Source: Streptomyces luteolifulvus (GTDB lineage: Bacteria > Actinomycetota > Actinomycetes > Streptomycetales > Streptomycetaceae). Taken from it: a stretch of 64,000 nt of DNA. The position numbers were made by a program, and so were the translations under genes. The stretch lies in NCBI RefSeq assembly GCF_008806595.1, contig NZ_VZRB01000035.1, positions 1 to 64,000 on the forward strand, written 5' to 3'. Below, in pieces: positions 24,612-34,235 of the stretch. The notes below the pieces were generated by a model. That model made no database searches and was not told the origin of the DNA. It worked only from the letters and a program-made list of their open reading frames with translations. Numbering within the stretch: position 1 is the first letter of the stretch; each line of letters starts with the position of its first letter.

Positions 24612-26426
24612 ATGGACCGCTACCCTCCCATCGCCGAGCACGGCCTGGTGGGCGACCTGCAGACGGCGGCCCTCGTCTCGTCCGAGGGCGTCGTCGACTG
24701 GTTCGCCGCTCCCCGGTTCGATTCCCCCAGCATCTTCGCCGCCCTGCTCGACCACGACCGCGGCGGCTACTTCCAACTGGCGCCCGAGCACCCGGACGTC
24801 ACCTGCAAGCAGCTCTACTACCCCGACACGGCCGTTCTGATGACACGCTTCATGTCGCCCGATGGCGTGGGCGAGGTGATCGACTTCATGCCTCCCGACC
24901 GGACCGGCATCGCCACCGACACGCACACCCTGATCCGGGTGGTGCGCGTCGTACGCGGGACCGTCGACCTCCGGCTCGACTGCCGGCCGCGCTTCGACTA
25001 CGGCCGGGCCGAGCACGCGCTCGAAGTCGACGACAGGAAGGCCGTGTTCCGGGCTCCCGGAATCGACGCGCATCTGCAGACCACGTTCCCGCTGGAGCGG
25101 AACGGCCGTGACGTACGCGGCCGGGTGACCCTGCGCGCCGGAGAGTTCGGCGGCGCCGTCTTCACGGTGTGCGCCCCCGGAAAGACGCCGGAACCCCTCA
25201 CGGTCGAAGGTGTCACCAAACAGTTCTGGGACGTCGTCGACTACTGGCACGCGTGGCTGCGCAAGTCCCGCTACCGCGGCCGCTGGCCGGAGCTGGTGCA
25301 CCGCTCGGTGATCACCATCAAGCTCCTCACCTACGCCCCCACCGGCGCCCTGGTCGCCGCGGCCACCATGGGGCTGCCCGAGCAGGTCGGCGGGGAGCGC
25401 AACTGGGACTACCGGTTCACCTGGGTGCGCGACGGCGCCCTGTCCGTGCGGGCCCTGCTGGACCTCGGCTTCGCCGAGGAGGCCACCGCCTTCGTCCACT
25501 GGCTGGTGCAGCGGCTGCGCGAGCGCGAGGGCAAGGAGGGCGAGCCGCTGCAGACGATGTACCGGATCGACGGCAACCCCGATCTGCCGGAGGAGATTCT
25601 CGACCACTTCGAGGGCTACCGGGGCTCCTCCCCGGTGCGTATCGGCAACGGTGCCGCGGACCAGCTCCAGCTCGACATCTACGGCGAGGCGCTCTACGCG
25701 ATATCCCAGGGCCGTGAGCTCGCCCACCAGGCCAGTTACGAGGGGTGGAGGACGCTGGCCAGAACGCTGGACTGGTACGCCGACGCCTGGGACCGGCCGG
25801 ACGAGGGCATCTGGGAGACCCGTGGGGGCCGCAAGGACTTCACCTACAGCAGGCTGATGTCCTGGGTGGCCTTCGACCAGGGGCTGCAGCTGGCGGAGCG
25901 CTTCCGCAGGCCCGCCGATCTGGAGAAGTGGCGCACCGCGCGGGACGCCGTCTTCGACCAGGTGATGCGACGTGGATGGAGCGAGCGGGAGCGCGCCTTC
26001 GTCCAGCACTACGACGGCGACGTCCTCGACGCGTCTCTCCTGATCATGCCCAGGGTCAGGTTCCTCGCACCGCAGGACCCGGCATGGCTGTCCACGCTCG
26101 ACGCGATGGAACGCAGGCTCGTCTCCGACAGTCTCGTCTACCGCTACGACCCTTCGGCATCACCGGACGGCCTGCGCGGCTCGGAGGGCACCTTCAGCCT
26201 GTGCACCTTCCTCTACGTGGACGCGTTGGCCCGGGCCGGCCGGCTGCCGCTGGCCCGCTACACGTTCGAGAAGATGCAGACCTACGCCAACCACGTCGGT
26301 CTCTTCGCCGAAGAAGTGGGGCCGAAGGGGGAGCAACTGGGCAACTTCCCCCAGGCGTTCACCCATCTGTCGCTGATCATGGCGGCCGTCACTCTGGACG
26401 AAGCGCTCGACCGGGAAGGAAAGTGA
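24612..26426 (+). CDS. GH15-family glycoside hydrolase (glucoamylase/trehalase-like)
   Basis: A 604-residue intracellular GH15 protein, full length. The N-terminal beta domain starts YPPIAEHGLVGDLQTAALV; the (alpha/alpha)6 barrel follows with NWDYRFTWVRDGAL, GIWETRGG (general acid Glu) and FAEEVGPKGEQLGNFPQAF (general base Glu). Substrates of actinobacterial members include trehalose and alpha-glucans; the choice cannot be made here. GGAGGAG lies 5 nt before ATG. The stop overlaps the start of the cyclase gene as GTGA. Confidence 0.87.
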   Translation: MDRYPPIAEHGLVGDLQTAALVSSEGVVDWFAAPRFDSPSIFAALLDHDRGGYFQLAPEHPDVTCKQLYYPDTAVLMTRFMSPDGVGEVIDFMPPDRTGIATDTHTLIRVVRVVRGTVDLRLDCRPRFDYGRAEHALEVDDRKAVFRAPGIDAHLQTTFPLERNGRDVRGRVTLRAGEFGGAVFTVCAPGKTPEPLTVEGVTKQFWDVVDYWHAWLRKSRYRGRWPELVHRSVITIKLLTYAPTGALVAAATMGLPEQVGGERNWDYRFTWVRDGALSVRALLDLGFAEEATAFVHWLVQRLREREGKEGEPLQTMYRIDGNPDLPEEILDHFEGYRGSSPVRIGNGAADQLQLDIYGEALYAISQGRELAHQASYEGWRTLARTLDWYADAWDRPDEGIWETRGGRKDFTYSRLMSWVAFDQGLQLAERFRRPADLEKWRTARDAVFDQVMRRGWSERERAFVQHYDGDVLDASLLIMPRVRFLAPQDPAWLSTLDAMERRLVSDSLVYRYDPSASPDGLRGSEGTFSLCTFLYVDALARAGRLPLARYTFEKMQTYANHVGLFAEEVGPKGEQLGNFPQAFTHLSLIMAAVTLDEALDREGK

Positions 26427-27379
26427 GCGTGGTGCCCACCCCGGCGGCCCCCGCGCCGCGGCTGAGCGCCGAAGACTTCGCCGCACTCTGCGCACGCGTC
26501 CGCCGCGAGTCCGGCGACGGCGCCCACGAGGTCTCGCGCGGCGCCCTCGACACCATCAGACCGGGTCATGTGCTCGCGGCCGCGGCGGAGGTGAGGTCGG
26601 GCCGTACGGTGACGATGGCGGCGCAGGTGCAGACGGAGCCCGGTCCCGACGATCCCGAGCCGTGTGTGCACGTCATGACCGGCGCCGTACGGGGGGCGAT
26701 GAAGCGGAGCGGACTTGGGTTCGCGAGGGACCGCTTCACGATGAACGTGCACGGCGACGCCGACAGCCATCTCGACGCGCTGTGTCATGTGATCTACGAC
26801 GGCACGCTGCACGGTGGCGTCGACGCCGACACCGTCACGACGGCCGGGGCCACGGCCCTGTCCGTCGAGGTGGCCCGCGACGGAATCGTCGGACGGGGCG
26901 TGCTGCTGGACATCCCGCTGCTGCGCGGGGTGCCGTGGCTCGAACCGGGCGACCACGTGACCCCCGACGACCTCGCCGAGGCCGAACGATTCCACGGCGT
27001 CCAGGTCGGCGAGGGCGATCTGCTCTTCGTCCGGGTCGGCCATCGCCGACGCCGTGCCGAGCTGGGGGCGTGGCACACGGCGGACGAGCGCGCCGGTCTT
27101 CACCCCTCCGCGCTGGAGTTCCTGGCGGACCGGCGGATCGCGGTGCTGGGCGGCGACGGCAACAACGACACCGCCCCGAGCTGCACCGAGGGCGTCGCGT
27201 TCCCCGTCCATGTGCTGGCCGTCCATGCGATGGGCGTCCATCTGCTGGACTACCTGCAGTTCGAGGACCTGGCCGCGGCCTGTGAGGAGGAGCAGCGCTG
27301 GTCGTTCCTCTGTGTGATCGCCCCCTTGAGACTGCCGGGCGGCACCGGCTCGCCGGTCAACCCGATCGCGGTGTTCTGA
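26423..27379 (+). CDS. Cyclase-family metal-dependent hydrolase
   Basis: A 318-residue protein of the cyclase/kynurenine-formamidase-like family (PF04199). The metal site is HGDADSHLDALCH, a relaxed form of HxGTHxDxxxH, and GGDGNNDTAPS lies in the second half. Relatives hydrolyse amides or close rings; the substrate is unknown. GTG at 26423 overlaps the GH15 stop (GTGA); GTG codons at 26429 and 26432 are possible starts too, with AAGGA better spaced for 26429. Coupling suggests joint expression with the GH15 gene. Confidence 0.8.
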   Translation: MSVVPTPAAPAPRLSAEDFAALCARVRRESGDGAHEVSRGALDTIRPGHVLAAAAEVRSGRTVTMAAQVQTEPGPDDPEPCVHVMTGAVRGAMKRSGLGFARDRFTMNVHGDADSHLDALCHVIYDGTLHGGVDADTVTTAGATALSVEVARDGIVGRGVLLDIPLLRGVPWLEPGDHVTPDDLAEAERFHGVQVGEGDLLFVRVGHRRRRAELGAWHTADERAGLHPSALEFLADRRIAVLGGDGNNDTAPSCTEGVAFPVHVLAVHAMGVHLLDYLQFEDLAAACEEEQRWSFLCVIAPLRLPGGTGSPVNPIAVF

Positions 27380-27430
27380 GGACCCATGAACTCCCCGATC
27401 CGAGAACCGGCGTGGGGCGCGAGGCCCGCG

Positions 27431-28411
27431 TCATGGCACCCGCGGCGGGACCGTGTTGGCCAGTGGTTCGCCCTGGAGGTAGCGCAGCAGCTGAGCCCGG
27501 ATCAGGCGCAGCGCACGCGGCAGGAACGCCGAGGTGGTGCCGCCGACGTGCGGGGTGATGAGCGTGTTGGGGGCGCGCCAGAGCGGATGCCCGGCGGGGA
27601 GCGGTTCCGGGTCGGTGACATCCAGGGCCGCACTCAGCCGTCCGGTGCCGAGTTCGGCGAGCAGCGCCTGAGTGTCGACCACCGGTCCCCGGGACACGTT
27701 CACCAGCAGCGCCCCTTCCCGCATCAGAGCGAGGAAGTCCGCGTCGGCCAAGCCGCGGGTGTCGGCGGTCAGCGGGACGGTGAGCACCACGACGTCGGCG
27801 CGGGGCAGCAGCTCGGGCAGGCGGGAGACGGAGTGCACGGGACCGTGCGTACTCTCGCGGGCGCTGCGGGCCACCCGCAGCACCTCGCATTCGAAGGCGC
27901 CGAGCCGCGCCTCGACCGCGGAACCGATGGAGCCGTAGCCCACGAGCAGGACGGTGCGATCGGCGAGCGCCGGCCGAAAACCCGTCAGCCACTGTGCCCG
28001 GTCCTGATGGCGGACGGATTCGGGAACACCACGCAGCGCCGCGAGCGTGAGCGTCACCGCCAGCTCGGCGGTGCTCGCGTCGTGCACCCCGGCCGCGTTG
28101 CACAGCACCACGCCGTCGGGGATGTGCCGGCCGAGCTCCTCGACACCCGCGGACAGCGACTGCACGACCCTAAGTGCCGGCAGACGGGGGAGCAGCGGCA
28201 GGGCCGCGTGCGTGAAGGTGTAGGGGACGACGAAGAACTCCACCGCCGCCAGGCTCTCGATGCCGGGCCGGACGCCGGTCCCGTCCCAGACCGCGACGGG
28301 CAGATCCCCCGGCAACTCCCCGATCTGCGACGCCGGGTACGGGAGCAGGAATCTCGCGGCGTCAACGCCGGCGGGACGGTCCCTCGGGCTCATGGGGCTC
28401 ATAGGGCTCAT
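27431..28411 (-). CDS. D-2-hydroxyacid dehydrogenase family protein
   Basis: A 326-residue NAD(P)-dependent dehydrogenase. VLLVGYGSIGSAVEARLGAF is the GxGxxG dinucleotide site; the catalytic trio is Arg in NVSRGPVVD, Glu in DPEPLP and His in ITPHVGGTTS. The gene starts with three tandem copies of a 9-nt unit (MSPMSPMSP), giving three candidate ATGs at 28411, 28402 and 28393. It converges on the cyclase gene and is divergent from the gluconokinase gene. The 2-keto acid substrate is unknown; a sugar acid would fit the neighbour. Confidence 0.85.
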   Translation of the reverse strand: MSPMSPMSPRDRPAGVDAARFLLPYPASQIGELPGDLPVAVWDGTGVRPGIESLAAVEFFVVPYTFTHAALPLLPRLPALRVVQSLSAGVEELGRHIPDGVVLCNAAGVHDASTAELAVTLTLAALRGVPESVRHQDRAQWLTGFRPALADRTVLLVGYGSIGSAVEARLGAFECEVLRVARSARESTHGPVHSVSRLPELLPRADVVVLTVPLTADTRGLADADFLALMREGALLVNVSRGPVVDTQALLAELGTGRLSAALDVTDPEPLPAGHPLWRAPNTLITPHVGGTTSAFLPRALRLIRAQLLRYLQGEPLANTVPPRVP

Positions 28412-28516
28412 GGCGCGAATGTAGAGGCCGGCGGACCCTCGGCCGGTTCACCGGGCGGCACCCCGTCCCCGCCCCGGCGCGAATCGAGCCGGACGGAGGA
28501 ACCCGCGAGGAAGGCC

Positions 28517-29047
28517 GTGGGAGCAGCGTCTCCGGCGCCGCCGGTCGTGGTCGTGATGGGTGTGTCGGGATCGGGGAAGTCCACGGTGGGCCGGCTGCTC
28601 GCGGAACGGCTCGCGGTTCCCTTCGTGGAGGCGGACGGTCTCCATTCGGCCGCGAACCGCGCCAAGATGGCCGCCGGCCGGCCGCTCGACGACGAGGACC
28701 GCGGGCCGTGGCTGCAGTCGGTCGCCGACTGGATCCGGCGGGCGACCACGTCCGGCAGGGGCGGGGTCATCGCCTGCTCGGCCCTCAAACGCGCCTACCG
28801 GGACGCGTTCCGTGGGGCCGGACCTGTCCTCTTTCTGTATCTCGCGCTCGATCGGGCCGCCGCCCGACGACGCGTCGAGAACCGCCGCGGGCACTTCATG
28901 CCCGCCCGGATGGTGGACTCCCAGTACGCCGCCCTCGAACCGCTGCGACCGGACGAGCCCGGCGTGACCGTGGATGCCACGGCCGACCCTCGGAGCATCG
29001 TCGACGAGGTGTCGCGCGCATGTGCGAAAGCAGCCGACGACTCCTAG
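28517..29047 (+). CDS. gntK: Gluconokinase
   Basis: A 176-residue kinase of the GntK family. The P-loop VMGVSGSGKST is followed by FVEADGLHSAANRAKMAAG and PLDDEDRGPWL, the substrate-binding signatures, and then VIACSALKRAYRD and ENRRGHFMPARMVDSQ. It phosphorylates gluconate to 6-phosphogluconate. GTG at 28517 with GAGGAAGG upstream is the chosen start; other in-frame starts lie further upstream. The GMC oxidoreductase gene follows after 13 bp, so oxidised sugars may link the two. Confidence 0.88.
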   Translation: MGAASPAPPVVVVMGVSGSGKSTVGRLLAERLAVPFVEADGLHSAANRAKMAAGRPLDDEDRGPWLQSVADWIRRATTSGRGGVIACSALKRAYRDAFRGAGPVLFLYLALDRAAARRRVENRRGHFMPARMVDSQYAALEPLRPDEPGVTVDATADPRSIVDEVSRACAKAADDS

Positions 29048-29060
29048 AACGGGGCATCGC

Positions 29061-30641
29061 ATGGCCGACGAGCAGCACTACGACGTCATCATCATCGGCA
29101 CGGGAGCCGGCGGCGGCACACTCGCCCACCGGCTCGCTCCCACCGGCAAGCAGATCCTGATCCTGGAACGCGGCGGCTATCTGCCCCGGGAGCGGGACAA
29201 CTGGGACTCCACCGCCGTCTTCGTCAAGGGCATCTACCGCGCCCCCGAGTTCTGGTACGACAAGCACGGCAACTCCTTTCCTCCGGAAGTGAACTACTAC
29301 GTCGGAGGCAACACCAAGTTCTACGGCGCCGCGCTCTTCCGGCTGCGCCCCGAGGACTTCGGCGAACTGCGCCACCACGACGGCATCTCGCCCGCCTGGC
29401 CGATCGGTTACGACGTCCTGGAGCCGTACTACACCCAGGCGGAGCAGCTCTACCTCGTCCACGGCCGGCACGGCGAGGACCCGACGGAAGGGTTCGCCTC
29501 CGGCGAATACCCCCACCCGCCGGTGGAACACGAGCCGCGTATCCAGCAGCTCAGCGACGACCTGGAGAAGCAGGGGCTCCATCCCTTCCATCTGCCCATG
29601 GGGGTGAACCTCACCCAGGACGAGAACGGCAGGGCGACCCATGACAGCGTCTGCATCCGCTGCGACCGGGTGGACGGCTTCCCCTGCCTGATCGGCGCCA
29701 AGTCCGACTCCCAGGTGATCTGCGTCGATCCGGCGCTGGAACACGACAACGTCACGATGGTGACGGGCGCCCATGTCAGACGTCTGGAGACCGACCCGAC
29801 GGGCCGCACGGTGACCCGCGTGGTGACCGAGCTCGACGACGGTACGACGGAGGGATTCAGCGCCGACATCGTCGTCGTCGCGTGTGGAGCGGTCAACTCG
29901 GCCGCACTGCTGCTGCGTTCGGCCAACGACAAGCATCCGGGCGGTCTGGCCAACAGCTCGGACGTGGTGGGCCGACACTACATGCGGCACAACAACCTGG
30001 CCCTGATGGCGGTGTCGAGGGAACCGAACCCCACCAAGTTCCAGAAGACACTGGCCCTGAACGACTGGTACCTGGGGGCGGACGACTGGGACTTCCCGCT
30101 CGGCGGCATCCAGATGCTGGGCAAGTCGGACGCCGAACAGATCCACGGCGAGGCCCCGCGCTGGGCCGGTGCGGTCACCCCGGACATGCCGTTCGAGATG
30201 CTCGCCCATCATGCCGTCGACTTCTGGCTGTGCGGGGAGGACCTTCCCCTGCCCGAGAGCCGCGTCACCCTCGACAGCAACGGGGACATCCATCTCGCCC
30301 TCGACGAGAAGAACAACATCGCGGGCCTCAAACGCCTCCAGCACAAGCTCAAGGGGATGCTCGAACACCTGGGCATGCACAGGCACCACCTGCTGTCGCA
30401 CAGCATCTACCTCCACAAGGGGATGCCCATCGGGGCGACCGCCCACCAGGCCGGTACGGTCCGGTTCGGCACCGATCCCCGCAGCTCCGCCCTCGACATC
30501 GAGTGCAAGGCCCATGACCTCGACAATCTCTACGTCGTCGACACGAGCTTCTTCCCCAGCATCGGCGCGGTGAACCCGTCGCTGACGGCCATCGCCAACG
30601 CCCTGCGGGTGGGCGACCACCTCGCCGAGCGGATCCGCTGA
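29061..30641 (+). CDS. GMC-family FAD-dependent oxidoreductase
   Basis: A 526-residue GMC oxidoreductase. DVIIIGTGAGGGTLAHRL is the FAD dinucleotide site; GGNTKFYGAALFRLRPEDF and the C-terminal HQAGTVRFG and VNPSLTAIANALRVGDHL carry the active-site His and Asn. Four cysteines cluster at CIRCDRVDGFPC, near residues 201-212, an insertion worth noting. No signal peptide is seen. Relatives oxidise sugars, polyols or alcohols; next to gluconokinase, a sugar or aldose is plausible. It follows gntK by 13 bp. Confidence 0.85.
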   Translation: MADEQHYDVIIIGTGAGGGTLAHRLAPTGKQILILERGGYLPRERDNWDSTAVFVKGIYRAPEFWYDKHGNSFPPEVNYYVGGNTKFYGAALFRLRPEDFGELRHHDGISPAWPIGYDVLEPYYTQAEQLYLVHGRHGEDPTEGFASGEYPHPPVEHEPRIQQLSDDLEKQGLHPFHLPMGVNLTQDENGRATHDSVCIRCDRVDGFPCLIGAKSDSQVICVDPALEHDNVTMVTGAHVRRLETDPTGRTVTRVVTELDDGTTEGFSADIVVVACGAVNSAALLLRSANDKHPGGLANSSDVVGRHYMRHNNLALMAVSREPNPTKFQKTLALNDWYLGADDWDFPLGGIQMLGKSDAEQIHGEAPRWAGAVTPDMPFEMLAHHAVDFWLCGEDLPLPESRVTLDSNGDIHLALDEKNNIAGLKRLQHKLKGMLEHLGMHRHHLLSHSIYLHKGMPIGATAHQAGTVRFGTDPRSSALDIECKAHDLDNLYVVDTSFFPSIGAVNPSLTAIANALRVGDHLAERIR

Positions 30642-30655
30642 CAAGGCGGGCGAGG

Positions 30656-30710
30656 CGGAGCCGGCGGCGGGTGGCCCTGCCCCCCGGCTCCGTCGCGGCC
30701 GAGCCGGGGG
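30656..30710. terminator. Two alternative hairpins sharing one arm
   Basis: CCCCCGGCTC (30681-30690) pairs perfectly with GAGCCGGGGG (30701-30710). The overlapping CCGGCTCCG (30684-30692) pairs perfectly with CGGAGCCGG (30656-30664). Only one stem can form at a time. The region lies between the convergent GMC and cydB genes, so each hairpin may terminate one direction. Confidence 0.65.
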
Positions 30711-30714
30711 TCCG

Positions 30715-31758
30715 TCACCCGTCCGTCTCGGACGCGCCGGACGCCTGCGTGTCGGCGTCGGTGAGCGGCTCCAGCCGGCCCAGCGTGTCGAGCCGGTACA
30801 GCAGCACCAGCGCCGGCCCGACCAGGACCACCGCGACAACCGTGACGAACGCCAGCCAGCGCAGCGTATGGGCGGCGCCTGCCGCGTCGGCCACCGTCAG
30901 CGTGGTGGGCAGCACATAGGGCCGCTGCGCGAAACCCCAGGCGCCGACGGTGAGGGCGACACTCGCCGCCGAGGTGTAGCGGGTCCAGCCGTACGACCGG
31001 CGCACCAGGAGTAGCGCCGTGGCCAGCCCGCAGACCGCGGCCAGGACAACCATCAGCAGTCCCAGGCCCCTGGTGAGGCCCTCCCAGACATAGCGGGCGT
31101 CGTCATGGGTGACGGGCAGCGCGATGAGCGCGAGGACGACGATGGCCGCGAAGGCCAGCAGAGCCCGCAGCCGGAAGTAGTCGACGAGCCGGTCCTCGCC
31201 GAACCTCCGGGCGTCGGAGCAGAGGTAGACCGCGCCGAGGAAGGCGCTGGCGGCGATGACCAGCAGCCCGGTGATGACCGAGGTCGGGTTGGCCCAGGCG
31301 TGGGCAGAGGCGGTGGTTCCGACCTCGACCCGCCCCGAGGCGATACCGCCGAGCGCCGCCCCGAGAAAGAAGGGTGTGACGAGCGAGGCGATGGCGAACG
31401 CGGCGCCGTAGAGTCGCCGTTGGGCCAGCCGACGGGACGGCTTGCGCAGGGCGAACCCGGCCCCCCGGAGCACCAGACCGACGGCCGCGAGCGCGAGCGG
31501 CAGCCACATGGCCTCGAAGACGGCCTGGAACATCGTCGGGAAACCCGTCCACATGATGACGAACACGAAGATCAACCAGACGTTGTTGACCTCCCAGACC
31601 GGCGCCATCGCGTGGTCGATCAGCCAGCGGGGCCGTTTGCCGCGCTCCGCGCCGCCGGCCAGCAGGTCCCAGAAGCCCGCACCGTAGTCCGTGCCCCCAC
31701 CGCAGGCGTAGGCGGCGATGACGACGACCAGCACCCAGGCGATGAAGTCCGCCATCAT
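30715..31758 (-). CDS. cydB: Cytochrome bd ubiquinol/menaquinol oxidase subunit II
   Basis: A 347-residue membrane protein with about nine helices. The N-terminus FIAWVLVVVIAAYACGGGTDYGAGFWDLLAGG, then EVNNVWLIFVFVIMW, match CydB (most members have DGFDLG where this reads GGTDYG). With CydA it forms a high-affinity terminal oxidase for low oxygen. Its ATG overlaps the cydA stop (ATGA). cydCD are not in the window. Confidence 0.93.
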   Translation of the reverse strand: MMADFIAWVLVVVIAAYACGGGTDYGAGFWDLLAGGAERGKRPRWLIDHAMAPVWEVNNVWLIFVFVIMWTGFPTMFQAVFEAMWLPLALAAVGLVLRGAGFALRKPSRRLAQRRLYGAAFAIASLVTPFFLGAALGGIASGRVEVGTTASAHAWANPTSVITGLLVIAASAFLGAVYLCSDARRFGEDRLVDYFRLRALLAFAAIVVLALIALPVTHDDARYVWEGLTRGLGLLMVVLAAVCGLATALLLVRRSYGWTRYTSAASVALTVGAWGFAQRPYVLPTTLTVADAAGAAHTLRWLAFVTVVAVVLVGPALVLLYRLDTLGRLEPLTDADTQASGASETDG

Positions 31759-33236
31759 GGAGCACCGTCCCCGTGCCGGTCCGGGCCGCCCCGGGGCGAG
31801 GCTCCGGTGGGAGCCGGCCCGTGCTCGGCCCGGGGGCCGTACGGGGTGTCCGCTTCCGGGTCACCCGCGCCGCCCGCGGTGGGAGTCTCGTCGGCGATGC
31901 GCCACCGGGTGCGCATCTTCAGGATGATCGCGAGGAACGCGGCGAACACCATCAGGTACACGGCCATGACGAGGCCGAGCATCGCCCACAGGGCTCCGGC
32001 GCCGGTGTCGGTCACCGCCTCGGAGACCCTCATCCGGTTGTAGACGATCCACGGCTGACGGCCCACCTCCGTGGTGATCCAGCCGCATTCGACCGTGACC
32101 AGGCAGGCGGCACCGGCGACGGCGGCGCTGCGGAAGAACCACTTGCTGTGCGGCAGATCCCGGCGTCTGAGCCAGCACCAGCCGTACCACAGCGCGAGCA
32201 GGATCAGCAGACTCCCGACGGTGACCATGATGTCGAAGGCCCAGTGGGCGATGGTGGCCTGAACCGCGGTCGGCCGGTCCGAGGCGGGCACCGACGTCAG
32301 TCCGGTCACCTTGGTACTCGGCTTGAAGCCGGCGAGGATCGAGTCCAGCTGAGGGATCTTGATGCCACCGGAGATCGTCCCGTCACTGTTCAGCCGCCCG
32401 AACAGATACTCCGGCACGTGTGTGTCGGTCTTCCAGACGATTTCCATGGCCGCGAACTTGATCGGCTGCTTGTGGAACACGGCACGGGCGGTGGCGTCGC
32501 CGATCATGAACTGGATGGGCGTGAGGATCGCGGCCACGGTGAACGGCACCGTGAAACCGAGTCGGTGGTACCGGTCGCGGCGCCCGCGCAGCCACCCCAC
32601 GGCATACACCCCGGCGACCACGTAGCCGGCGGTCATGAACATCGCGACAGCGAAGTGCCAGTACTGCGGGCCGAACATGGGGGTGAAGATCGCCTGCCGG
32701 ACGTCGACATCGGTGGGCTCGCCCTGGGCGTCCAGGCCGAAGCCCTGCGGGGTGTTCATCCACGAGTTGGCGGCGATGATGCCGAACGCCCCCAGCAGGG
32801 CTGCCAGCGGCAGCGGAGCACCCAGCCAGAAATGGGTCCACGGCTTCAGACGGCGCCAACCGTAGAGATAGACCGCGATCAGGACGGCCTCCAGGAAGAA
32901 CGCCCACGCCTCGACGCCGAAACCGAGCCCGAAGACATCACCCCAGCGCCCCAGCATGCCGGGCCACAGCAGACCGAGCTCGAACGACAGCACCGTGCCG
33001 GTGACGACACCGATGGCGAACTGGACAGCCATCACCGCCGACCAGCGCCGGGCCAGCTTGAGGGCGACGGCGTCATTGCGGCGCAGCCCCCGGTAGTGCA
33101 TCAACAGCGTGATGAACGGGAGCGCCACTCCGAAGGGTACGAGCAGGATGTGCGACCCCAGAGTGAAGGCCATCAGCTCACGGGCCGGCAGCAGTTGGGG
33201 CGGTGTGTCCGCCAGGTAGGTCACTGAACCGAGCAT
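31755..33236 (-). CDS. cydA: Cytochrome bd ubiquinol/menaquinol oxidase subunit I
   Basis: A 493-residue subunit with about nine helices. LGSHILLVPFGVALPF carries the first heme-ligand His, NSWMNTPQGF is the conserved loop, and TEVGRQPWIVYNRMR is the GRQPW signature. The Q loop is of the short type usual in actinobacteria. The subunit binds hemes b558, b595 and d and oxidises menaquinol. GAGG lies 5 nt before the ATG. The SDR gene upstream ends 29 bp away in the same direction and may be co-transcribed. Confidence 0.94.
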   Translation of the reverse strand: MLGSVTYLADTPPQLLPARELMAFTLGSHILLVPFGVALPFITLLMHYRGLRRNDAVALKLARRWSAVMAVQFAIGVVTGTVLSFELGLLWPGMLGRWGDVFGLGFGVEAWAFFLEAVLIAVYLYGWRRLKPWTHFWLGAPLPLAALLGAFGIIAANSWMNTPQGFGLDAQGEPTDVDVRQAIFTPMFGPQYWHFAVAMFMTAGYVVAGVYAVGWLRGRRDRYHRLGFTVPFTVAAILTPIQFMIGDATARAVFHKQPIKFAAMEIVWKTDTHVPEYLFGRLNSDGTISGGIKIPQLDSILAGFKPSTKVTGLTSVPASDRPTAVQATIAHWAFDIMVTVGSLLILLALWYGWCWLRRRDLPHSKWFFRSAAVAGAACLVTVECGWITTEVGRQPWIVYNRMRVSEAVTDTGAGALWAMLGLVMAVYLMVFAAFLAIILKMRTRWRIADETPTAGGAGDPEADTPYGPRAEHGPAPTGASPRGGPDRHGDGAP

Positions 33237-33265
33237 GTGGACCTCAGCGGTCTGCGCACCGGAGC

Positions 33266-34102
33266 TCAGCCTCCGGTGGCGAAGCCGGGGAAGAGGGTCA
33301 TCCCGCCGTCGACGTAGAGCGTGGTGCCCACGACATAGTCGAGGAGGTCGGAGGCCATGGCGACGACGGCGTTGGCGATGTCGTCCGGGTCGCCGACACG
33401 GCCGTAGGGGATCAACTGCAGCAGGCTGGCCTCCGCCTGTGGGGTGGACCAGGCGTCGCGGTTGATGGGGGTGCGGATGGCGCCGGGACCGATGGCATTG
33501 ACCCTGATCTTGTGGGGTGCCAGCTCCTGGGCGAGCGTCTGCATCAGCATGCCGACCCCGCCCTTGGAGGAGGCGTAGTTCACGTGTCCCGACCAGGGGA
33601 TGATCTGGTGGACCGAGCTCATGCAGATGATCTTCCCGGCCGAGCGGGACACCTCTTCCACGACGCCGCGCCGCACGAACTCCTTGGCGGCCTCACGAGC
33701 GCAGAGGAACTGGCCGGTCAGATTGACGTCGATGACCTTCTGCCACTCGGCGAGTGTCATCTCGGTCAGGGCGGAGTCCCGCTGGAGGCCGGCATTGGCC
33801 ACCATGATGTCGATGGTGCCGAACTCCTTGACCATCCGGGCCACCATGTCGGCCACCTGCTGCTCGTCGGACACGTCGGCCTCGTGGGCGTAGGCCCGTA
33901 CCCCGAAGGCCTCGATCTGCTCCACGACCTTGTCGGCCTCGTCCGCGCCGACGACGTAGTTCACCACCACGTCCGCTCCGGCCCGGCCCATGGCCACGGC
34001 GGTCGCCAGACCGATGCCGGAGTTGGCACCGGTCACACACGCCTTCTGGCCCCTGAGCAACTGCAGGGGCCCGGGCCGACTCTTGTCGACGTTGGTCGCC
34101 AC
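33266..34102 (-). CDS. SDR-family oxidoreductase (glucose 1-dehydrogenase-like)
   Basis: A 278-residue short-chain dehydrogenase. ACVTGANSGIGLATA is the cofactor site, VANAG follows, and the catalytic Ser-Tyr-Lys lie in MSSVHQIIPWSGHVNYASSKGG. PYGRVGDPDDIANAVV and a glycine-rich C-terminus resemble glucose 1-dehydrogenases. The substrate is not proven by sequence. GTG at 34102 is preceded by AAGGAGAGATC. It may lead a transcript that continues into cydAB. Confidence 0.87.
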   Translation of the reverse strand: MATNVDKSRPGPLQLLRGQKACVTGANSGIGLATAVAMGRAGADVVVNYVVGADEADKVVEQIEAFGVRAYAHEADVSDEQQVADMVARMVKEFGTIDIMVANAGLQRDSALTEMTLAEWQKVIDVNLTGQFLCAREAAKEFVRRGVVEEVSRSAGKIICMSSVHQIIPWSGHVNYASSKGGVGMLMQTLAQELAPHKIRVNAIGPGAIRTPINRDAWSTPQAEASLLQLIPYGRVGDPDDIANAVVAMASDLLDYVVGTTLYVDGGMTLFPGFATGG

Positions 34103-34235
34103 GATCTCTCCTTCTGCCCTTCTGAACGGAGCGCTCTGGCACCAGGAGGATGCGCGGGAGCGCCCGCCGGCCTGGGCACCGACGAAAGCACCCCGCACGG
34201 GGGCGGCTCTGACGACGCGCCGCGCTGACGCGCGA

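Noticed and set aside
24321..26009. 562-codon minus-strand frame over the GH15 gene
   Set aside because: A shadow of GH15 except for its last 26 codons, which are the start of the DUF389 gene.
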